Below are positions 1 through 4,529 of a stretch of DNA of 7,209 nt, in pieces. The translations under genes and the position numbers were made by a program. This DNA is from an uncultured Tissierellia bacterium. GTDB taxonomy: Bacteria > Bacillota > Clostridia > Tissierellales > Peptoniphilaceae. The notes under the pieces are model-generated. The model did not search any database, was not told where the DNA came from, and saw only the letters and a list, made by a program, of their open reading frames with translations. Location of the stretch: positions 1 through 7,209 of the forward strand of contig CABTYV010000055.1 of NCBI GenBank assembly GCA_902489145.1, in the 5' to 3' direction. Each line of letters opens with the position of its first letter. Position 1 is the stretch's first letter.

Positions 1-122
1 AAAAGGACGCCCCTCGATTCTGGCGCGGGGGCCTCTCTGCTTGTTTTTCTAGGGAAGGGCAGCCGGGGGCTGCCCCCCTGCTACGGAGGTCGGAAGGGGG
101 GGGGCGACGAAGTCGCCCTTCC
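1..122 (-). repeat. Composite hairpin repeat element, left copy
   Basis: Read on the minus strand, this stretch is a second copy of the sequence at 6663-6784. By hand alignment the first 90 positions (122 down to 33) match 6663-6752 at 85 sites without gaps; the remainder matches less well and needs one indel. It contains a hairpin with 7-bp arms GGGCGAC/GTCGCCC and a 3-nt loop (102-118), a hairpin with 8-bp arms GGGCAGCC/GGCTGCCC and a 3-nt loop (57-75), an A-rich linker (T-rich on the plus strand, about 41-50), and a weaker GCCCC/GGGGC hairpin near the edge. It lies beyond the terminator of the minus-strand tRNA gene, in the same orientation as that transcript. A dispersed intergenic repeat or compound 3'-end element is most likely. 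No coding function is apparent. Confidence 0.8.
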
Positions 123-163
123 ATATTTGTGTTTCAGTGTTTTGTTGCCGGAAGGGGGAGAGC

Positions 164-201
164 TGTAGAGGAAAACGCAGGGGCGCCTGTTTTCCTCTAC
201 A
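164..201 (+). repeat. Solitary 38-nt palindromic unit
   Basis: Arms TGTAGAGGAAAAC (164-176) and GTTTTCCTCTACA (189-201) are perfect 13-bp complements around a 12-nt centre. The reverse complement of this unit matches the first unit of the array at 7019-7056 with only two differences, both in the centre. Here the unit stands alone and in the opposite orientation to the array. No T-run follows directly, so a simple terminator role is not obvious. It is probably a member of the same dispersed palindromic repeat family. Confidence 0.8.
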
Positions 202-441
202 AACTATGCCCAAATGTCCCAAATTATTGCCATGGCGCTCGATTCTCCGCATGATTCAGGAAACTGCGGAGCGCTCGCCGTTGCCTGCAGTCCGGAGCTG
301 GCAGCCCGACTCCGTCCTCCCAGCCCCGCTGGCCGTGTGTCTAGCATGGGGATGGTTCGGGCGCCGCCGGAGCGCTCGCCACCGGCGTAGGAACGATGCA
401 GTCTGGCGCCGCCAGACCACCCGTACGCCAGCGTCCTTGAT
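202..441. other. Gene-less region with GC-rich inverted and direct repeats
   Basis: I find no convincing gene here. Open frames that cross it also run through the tRNA terminator or the repeat elements and have no ribosome binding site or family resemblance. Visible structures are CTCCGC (245-250) with GCGGAG (266-271), a perfect hairpin with arms GTCTGGC/GCCAGAC and a 3-nt GCC loop (401-417), and a direct repeat GGAGCGCTCGCC at 268-279 and 369-380. These resemble the hairpin-rich DNA downstream of htpG, so the region looks like accumulated intergenic repeat material. Confidence 0.5.
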
Positions 442-489
442 AAAAAAGCCGCCCGGTGGGCCTCATGATAAGGCCAATCGGGCGGCTTT
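442..489 (-). terminator. Rho-independent terminator of tRNA-Ser
   Basis: On the minus strand an 11-bp stem, AAAGCCGCCCG (489-479) with CGGGCGGCTTT (455-445), encloses an inner GGCCT/AGGCC pairing and runs into a T-tract made by the A's at 442-447. It lies about 34 nt beyond the 3' end of the tRNA gene. The plus-strand side has no comparable T-run, so it acts on minus-strand transcription. Confidence 0.85.
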
Positions 490-522
490 CCTCACTATTA
501 AAAAGTGAAAAGTTTGAAAAGA

Positions 523-610
523 CGGAGACGGTGGGATTCGAACCCACGTGGCGGAGGACCGCCAAACTGATTTCGAGTCAGCCCCGTTATGACCACTTCG
601 ATACGTCTCC
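523..610 (-). tRNA. tRNA-Ser (anticodon CGA)
   Basis: The minus strand folds into a complete class II tRNA of 88 nt. The acceptor arms are GGAGACG (610-604) and CGTCTCC (530-524), with a G discriminator at 523. The anticodon loop CTCGAAA (577-571) presents CGA, which reads UCG serine codons. The long variable arm GGCGG-TCCT-CCGCC (563-550) is typical of serine tRNAs. The T-arm is GTGGG-TTCGAAT-CCCAC (547-531). The 3' CCA is not encoded and must be added by nucleotidyltransferase, as is common outside the enterobacteria. The gene has its own promoter and terminator and stands alone, downstream of murI on the same strand. Confidence 0.96.
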
Positions 611-709
611 AAAAAGGATGGACAATGCCAAAAAAGCTTGGGCAAGGCCTGAAAATGGACCGCGCAAGGCCCGAACAGGTGGGGTGGATTGCGGGTCGGA
701 CTAGGGAGC

Positions 710-738
710 ATTATATCCTTCTCGCGGACGCACGTCAA
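710..738 (-). promoter_or_regulatory. Near-consensus sigma-70/SigA promoter for tRNA-Ser
   Basis: On the minus strand, -35 TTGACG (738-733) and -10 TATAAT (715-710) are separated by exactly 17 nt. This differs from the vegetative consensus at one position. Transcription would start near 703, leaving a leader of about 90 nt before the tRNA 5' end at 610, which RNase P would remove. A promoter this strong fits stable RNA expression independent of murI. Confidence 0.85.
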
Positions 739-740
739 GG

Positions 741-782
741 GCGCCACGAAGGGCGCTTTGCCGGCGGGCAAAATTGCCCGCC
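741..782 (-). terminator. Twin inverted repeats after the murI stop
   Basis: Directly after the murI stop codon lies a 20-nt palindrome with arms GGCGGGCA/TGCCCGCC (763-782). A second inverted repeat, GCGCC/GGCGC (741-756), follows and ends just upstream of the tRNA promoter. Neither is followed by a T-run on the minus strand. A role in ending or stabilising the murI mRNA is therefore plausible, but a classical intrinsic terminator is not shown, and read-through into the tRNA is possible. Confidence 0.4.
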
Positions 783-1802
783 TTAGTCTTCCTCGAGCGC
801 AACGGCTTCAAAGTGGCAGTCAAGGCCTTGCAGGTGGCGGCCCAGGAGCCTTCGAGCCATTTCCTCCATGATCTGGACATCGCCGGTAGTATAGAAATGG
901 CAGGAGGGCTGCGTGGGTTCCGCCTCCACCAGGTCCGCTGGGGCGCCTTGGGTCGTTCCCGCCCCAGCTGCAGCCGCCAGCGCCTCGGATCCTACTGACT
1001 CAGCCCCGGCGGGCGCCCGTTCTCTGCTCGCCAAAGCGCGTGCCCCAGCCTCCGCCATTTCAGTCCCGGCCGCCTGCCCGCCGACCTCCGCCGCGCATGC
1101 CTTCCGTTCAGAGAGCGCGCGGACCAGGTCCTCGACCATGCAGAGAGCAGGATCGATGAGGCGGACGTCGTGGCCGAGAAAATCGGTGATTTGTTTGCTG
1201 ACCAGGGGGAAGTGGGTGCAGCCCAGAATGACGATGGGCGGGGGATCCTTTTGCCAAGCGGCCAGGTCCTTTTCGACGGCCTGGCGGTAGCGCGCTTCAT
1301 TGAAGGTGGCGGTTTCGACCGCCGGGACAATGGAAGGACAGGGACAATCGACCAGGTGGAAATCGGGATTGAGGGCGAAAAGGGCGCGATGGAAGGCGCC
1401 GGAGCGGATGGTAATCTCGGTGCCGGTGATGCCGATGTCCCAGCTGATATGGTCCTGGGTCTTGGGATGGGGCGATGCTTCATACGCTTCCATGGCGGCC
1501 CGGGCGCCAGCCTGAATGGTGCCGATGACGGGCAAATGAAGGTCGCGGCGGAAGTCTTCGATCAGGCTGGAGGACATGGTATTGCAGGCAAGGACCAGAG
1601 CATCGAGGGGCTGTTGGGCCACAAAAGAAACCATGCGATAGGCCAGACGCTTCATCTCGGGAATGGGCCGTCCGCCGTAGGGGGCATGGCCGGCATCGCC
1701 AAAATAGAGGTAATGGTTGTCCGGTTGCAGGCGGACCAGCTCTTTGAGGACGGTCAATCCGCCCAAACCAGAATCGACGACGCCAATGGTTCGATTTTTC
1801 AA
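783..1802 (-). CDS. murI: Glutamate racemase MurI with Ala-rich insertion
   Basis: This cytoplasmic, cofactor-independent enzyme interconverts L- and D-glutamate, supplying D-glutamate for peptidoglycan precursors (the substrate of MurD). Family signatures visible: DSGLGG at residues 10-15, the first catalytic cysteine in ACNT (Cys73), the second in GCTH (Cys195), and the C-terminal FYTTGD motif (303-308). I chose the TTG start at 1802 because AAAGGAGG (1816-1809) lies 6 nt upstream and the family homology begins at that point. An in-frame ATG at 1922 would add 40 residues with no family resemblance or good ribosome binding site. The protein is 339 residues, longer than the usual 260-280. The excess is an Ala/Glu/Gly-rich stretch at about 233-300, inserted just before FYTTGD. 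The frame resumes correctly, so this is not a frameshift. Function assignment is confident; the effect of the insertion is unknown. Confidence 0.95.
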   Translation of the reverse strand: MKNRTIGVVDSGLGGLTVLKELVRLQPDNHYLYFGDAGHAPYGGRPIPEMKRLAYRMVSFVAQQPLDALVLACNTMSSSLIEDFRRDLHLPVIGTIQAGARAAMEAYEASPHPKTQDHISWDIGITGTEITIRSGAFHRALFALNPDFHLVDCPCPSIVPAVETATFNEARYRQAVEKDLAAWQKDPPPIVILGCTHFPLVSKQITDFLGHDVRLIDPALCMVEDLVRALSERKACAAEVGGQAAGTEMAEAGARALASRERAPAGAESVGSEALAAAAGAGTTQGAPADLVEAEPTQPSCHFYTTGDVQIMEEMARRLLGRHLQGLDCHFEAVALEED

Positions 1803-1931
1803 GAAGGTCCTCCTTTCTATCGGGATCGGCCAGATCGGCCGACCGTGGTGGGACTGGCTGCGATTCGCCGCATGGCCCGGCTTTCCATCCGATGGCCGCT
1901 GGCTTGTTCGCTCTTTTTGCATGGAGATTAG

Positions 1932-1959
1932 TTTATCACAGTTGGAAAGAAGATGGCAA
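1932..1959 (-). promoter_or_regulatory. Candidate murI promoter
   Basis: On the minus strand TTGCCA (1959-1954) and GATAAA (1937-1932) are separated by 16 nt. The -35 matches five of six consensus bases, the -10 four of six; TAAACT two bases further on is an alternative -10. The predicted start near 1925 gives a leader of about 120 nt, which includes a 6-bp hairpin TCGGCC/GGCCGA (1826-1842) shortly before the ribosome binding site. This is the best candidate in the interval but is weaker than the tRNA promoter. Confidence 0.4.
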
Positions 1960-2025
1960 AAAGAAGTAAAAATATGGGGCGGGTGAGGGGATAGAAGGGA
2001 AAGTCTGCCGTCTGCTTATGCTTTC

Positions 2026-2034
2026 TGCTATACT
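2026..2034 (+). promoter_or_regulatory. Extended -10 promoter for the HAD-htpG operon
   Basis: TGC-TATACT forms an extended -10 element (TG at 2026-2027, hexamer 2029-2034). The matching -35 is poor: the best fit, CTGCCG at 2005-2010 with an 18-nt spacer, matches three of six bases. An extended -10 can compensate for this. Transcription would start near 2041, leaving a leader of about 78 nt before the first gene. I see no CIRCE element (the HrcA operator), so heat control of htpG by HrcA is not supported from this site. Confidence 0.5.
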
Positions 2035-2118
2035 AGAGAAAAAGAGCGAGCAAGTCTGAAGGAGCGATCCGCAGGGTAAAAGGAGATCGGAGCGGAAAAC
2101 TGAGGGAAATGAGGCGCT

Positions 2119-2793
2119 ATGAAGGCAATCGTATTTGATATGGATGGGACGCTGCTGGATTCGATGCCGGCCTGGAACCGGGTCAATGAGCAGATTGTGG
2201 AAGACTTCCATATTCCCATGGATCAGCTGGATTATGACCTGGTCATTACCCAGGGATTTGGGAGTTTGATTAAGATTTTGAGAAAATATTATGATCTTGA
2301 GGTGGACGTGGCAGATTTGCACCGCCGGTCCAATGAGCTGATGGAAAAGTGGTATGGGGCGCATGCGGTGACCCGTCCCGGCGTGGTGGAAAATCTCAAG
2401 GCGCTACGAAAAGGGGGCTATCCTCTGGCCGTGGCAACGGCGACGGAGGAGGGCCTGGCCCGTCTGGCACTGCAAACCGCGGGCATTTCAGATCATTTTG
2501 ATTTGATCTACTCCAGCTCGACCGATGAATTTCCCAAAAACGATCGGCACTATTGGGAGACGGTGGCCAAAAGGATGGACTGTGACCCGTCCCAGATGAT
2601 TCTTTTTGATGATGCCTTGTATGCCCTGGTGACGGCGGGGGAATGTGGCTATTTCACGGTGGGCTTGGAGGATCCTTCCTATCAACAGGATTTGGATCAG
2701 ATGAAACGAAGAGCGGATGCCTTTTTACCGGGCTTTGAGGGCGTGGACCTCCTGTCCTGGTTAAAAGATCAGGAAGAAAGGAGCCAGCAATGA
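2119..2793 (+). CDS. HAD-superfamily phosphatase (subfamily IA type)
   Basis: This is a 224-residue soluble hydrolase of the haloacid dehalogenase superfamily, resembling the beta-phosphoglucomutase/phosphoglycolate phosphatase branch. Motif I is FDMDGT, with nucleophile Asp7 and acid/base Asp9; motif II is Thr107 in VATAT; motif III is Lys140 in FPKN; motif IV is the acidic pair Asp164-Asp165 in LFDD. A helical cap domain fits residues 15-80. Such enzymes use Mg2+ to remove phosphate from small metabolites. The substrate cannot be told from sequence. The start ATG has only a short GAGG (2111-2114) at 4 nt, so translation initiation may be weak. It is first in the operon, and its stop overlaps the next start by 4 nt (ATGA), suggesting translational coupling. 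Confidence 0.9.
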   Translation: MKAIVFDMDGTLLDSMPAWNRVNEQIVEDFHIPMDQLDYDLVITQGFGSLIKILRKYYDLEVDVADLHRRSNELMEKWYGAHAVTRPGVVENLKALRKGGYPLAVATATEEGLARLALQTAGISDHFDLIYSSSTDEFPKNDRHYWETVAKRMDCDPSQMILFDDALYALVTAGECGYFTVGLEDPSYQQDLDQMKRRADAFLPGFEGVDLLSWLKDQEERSQQ

Positions 2794-3107
2794 AAGAGTT
2801 TGTCGGAGGATCCTGTTTTGTGGCCAATGAGGTGATTGACAGCGTGATTGCCCAGGCGGCAAGCCGGATGGAAGGGGTGGAACAGGTCAAGGGCTTTGAT
2901 GCGCGCAATGGGAAATTGCGGTCGCATTACAAAAACTACATTTGCACGAAGACCCAGGACGGCCACTTGACCACCATGATCACCCTGTCGGTCGATCGCG
3001 AGGCCAAGGTGCAGGAGGTGGTTCATGCGGCGCAGCTGGCTGTCAAAAATGAAGTGGAATCCATGTTTGGCCTGGTTTGTGACCGGGTGGATGTTGCTGT
3101 GATTTAA
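2790..3107 (+). CDS. Asp23/Gls24-family envelope stress protein
   Basis: This 105-residue protein matches the Asp23/Gls24 (DUF322) pattern. An N-terminal part with VIDSVIAQAASRMEGV (about 15-30) is followed by a short beta-rich middle, and the typical C-terminal block has VQEVVHAAQLAVK, then VESM and FGL, ending in VDVAVI (about 74-105). Family members in Gram-positive bacteria are linked to alkaline and envelope stress, and some bind the membrane through a partner. It has no signal peptide or transmembrane segment, so it is cytoplasmic. Ribosome binding site GAAAGGAG (2776-2783) is well spaced. The start overlaps the HAD stop by 4 nt, and the stop is followed immediately by the ATG of the MATE gene. 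It is at the short end of the family. Exact role unknown. Confidence 0.88.
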   Translation: MKEFVGGSCFVANEVIDSVIAQAASRMEGVEQVKGFDARNGKLRSHYKNYICTKTQDGHLTTMITLSVDREAKVQEVVHAAQLAVKNEVESMFGLVCDRVDVAVI

Positions 3108-4514
3108 ATGAAGGCTACAAGGGATTTGTTGACGGAGTCGATACCGAGGACCTTGCTGCGGTTTTCGGCTCCTTTTGTTTTGACGGCTTTTGCAGCGATG
3201 GCCTATGGCCTGGTCGATATGATGTGGATTGGCCGGATCAATGCGGAGGCGGTGGCGGCCGTGGGACTGGTGGCCTTGCTCATCTGGTTTGGGGACGCCC
3301 TCAGTCTGATCGGCAAAAATGGCATGGGCGTCCTGGTGGCCCGCTATTATGGGCGGGCGCAGAGCCAGGAGGGGACGATGCAATCGGAGGTTCGGGCGGG
3401 CCTTTTGCGCCGCCTGGGGACGGGCTTTCAGCTTTCCCTTTTTATTGCCTTGGCCTTTTGCCTGATGGCTCAGCTTTTGCTGGTGCCGTTTGCAAAGGCG
3501 TATCGATTGGGTGCCCTGGTCTATCAGGACCTTTTGACCTACGGGCGGATTGTCCTGGTGGGGAAGATCTTTGGCATGATGGGGGTGAGCTACTCTCAGG
3601 CTTACTCCAGCTTGGGCAATTCCATGGTGCCTTTTTTGATCAATTTGGTGGGCTTAGCGTTCAACATGGTCTTAGATCCGCTGTTGATCTTTGGCTTGGG
3701 TTTTTTCCCAGCCATGGGCGTGGCAGGCGCGGCTTGGGCCACCAGCCTTTCCCAGCTTTTGGTCTGTTTTTTGCTTTTTATTTATTCGCGCAGCCGAAAG
3801 CCACGCGACCTCTTACATCTGATCGCTCGTGCCTCCCTGCGCAGGCCCATTGACCGGAGCCTTTATAGGCAGATGCTCAAAATTGGCCTGCCCATGGCCC
3901 TTATGTCGCTCATTCTTTGCCTGATCTCCATGGTGACCAACCGCCTGCTTGCCCGTTTTGGGGCAGTGGCTGTCGCGGTGGGGGCGCTGGGGGCCCAGAT
4001 TGAGTCGATTTCCTGGATGACGACGGAGGGATTGGGCTCCGCCTTGACCTCTATGGTGGCCCAAAATATTGGCGCGGGCCACCGGAAGCGGGTTCGGGAC
4101 ACCGTCCTGGTAGGGGGCGGAATCAGCCTGGCCATTGGCCTCTTTGCCAGCCTGCTTTTTGTGCTTTGGGGGCCGAATATTTTTGCAATCTTTATGAAAG
4201 AAGAAGAGGCCATTCGCATTGGCGCCGGCTATCTGCTTATTTTCGCGGTTCAGGAGCCATTTATGGGTCTGGAATCGGCCTCTACTGCGACCTATGCGGC
4301 CCTGGGCGACACCCTTTTTCCCTCCATCGTTTCTTTGATCACCAACATTGGCCGGGTACCGGGCGCCCTCTTTTTGATGCGCTATTTCGGGGTATATGGA
4401 GTTTGGATTGCCATGAGTGGCATGGGGGTTTTACGCTCGGCGATGATCCTAGTTGGGCTTGTCGGCAAGCTGCGAACCTATCTCAAGACAGGCTATTTGG
4501 CCACACAGGCGTAA
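3108..4514 (+). CDS. MATE-family efflux transporter
   Basis: This 468-residue integral membrane protein belongs to the multidrug and toxic compound extrusion family, which exports cationic drugs or metabolites in exchange for Na+ or H+. Hydrophobic segments fit the 12-helix, two-lobe layout. Recognisable pieces are SIPRTLLRFSAPF (11-23), VDMMWIG (36-42), the amphipathic GVLVARYYG (74-82), the block from NMVLDPLLIFGLGF to GAAWATS (186-213), and the second-lobe SMVAQNIGAGHRKRVR (315-330). The ATG directly follows the stop of the Asp23-family gene (TAA-ATG) with no clear ribosome binding site at normal spacing, so translation probably depends on coupling to the upstream gene. The N-terminus matches the family's usual start, so this start is kept. 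The substrate is not predictable. It is followed 15 nt later by htpG. Confidence 0.94.
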   Translation: MKATRDLLTESIPRTLLRFSAPFVLTAFAAMAYGLVDMMWIGRINAEAVAAVGLVALLIWFGDALSLIGKNGMGVLVARYYGRAQSQEGTMQSEVRAGLLRRLGTGFQLSLFIALAFCLMAQLLLVPFAKAYRLGALVYQDLLTYGRIVLVGKIFGMMGVSYSQAYSSLGNSMVPFLINLVGLAFNMVLDPLLIFGLGFFPAMGVAGAAWATSLSQLLVCFLLFIYSRSRKPRDLLHLIARASLRRPIDRSLYRQMLKIGLPMALMSLILCLISMVTNRLLARFGAVAVAVGALGAQIESISWMTTEGLGSALTSMVAQNIGAGHRKRVRDTVLVGGGISLAIGLFASLLFVLWGPNIFAIFMKEEEAIRIGAGYLLIFAVQEPFMGLESASTATYAALGDTLFPSIVSLITNIGRVPGALFLMRYFGVYGVWIAMSGMGVLRSAMILVGLVGKLRTYLKTGYLATQA

Positions 4515-4518
4515 TGAT

Positions 4519-4525
4519 AAGGAGG
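4519..4525 (+). promoter_or_regulatory. Strong ribosome binding site of htpG
   Basis: AAGGAGG lies 4 nt before the htpG ATG and just after the MATE stop. Unlike the MATE gene, htpG can therefore initiate translation independently at a high rate. Confidence 0.85.
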
Positions 4526-4529
4526 AAGT

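Noticed and set aside
137..508. 123-residue plus-strand open frame
   Set aside because: It runs through the palindromic unit, repeat-rich DNA and the tRNA terminator, and has no ribosome binding site or recognisable family.
341..771. Minus-strand open frames across the tRNA
   Set aside because: Both overlap the tRNA-Ser gene or its promoter and terminator, so they are not genes.
1803..1922. Upstream ATG start giving a 379-residue MurI
   Set aside because: The extra 40 residues do not resemble the family, while the TTG at 1802 has an excellent ribosome binding site at 6 nt.
1170..1931. 253-residue plus-strand open frame
   Set aside because: It is antisense to murI, which has clear catalytic motifs and a strong ribosome binding site. 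It is a shadow.
2109..2138. Nine-codon open frame overlapping the HAD start as a leader peptide
   Set aside because: The ATG at 2109 is preceded by GGAG too far upstream, and no regulatory signature accompanies it, so it is likely chance.
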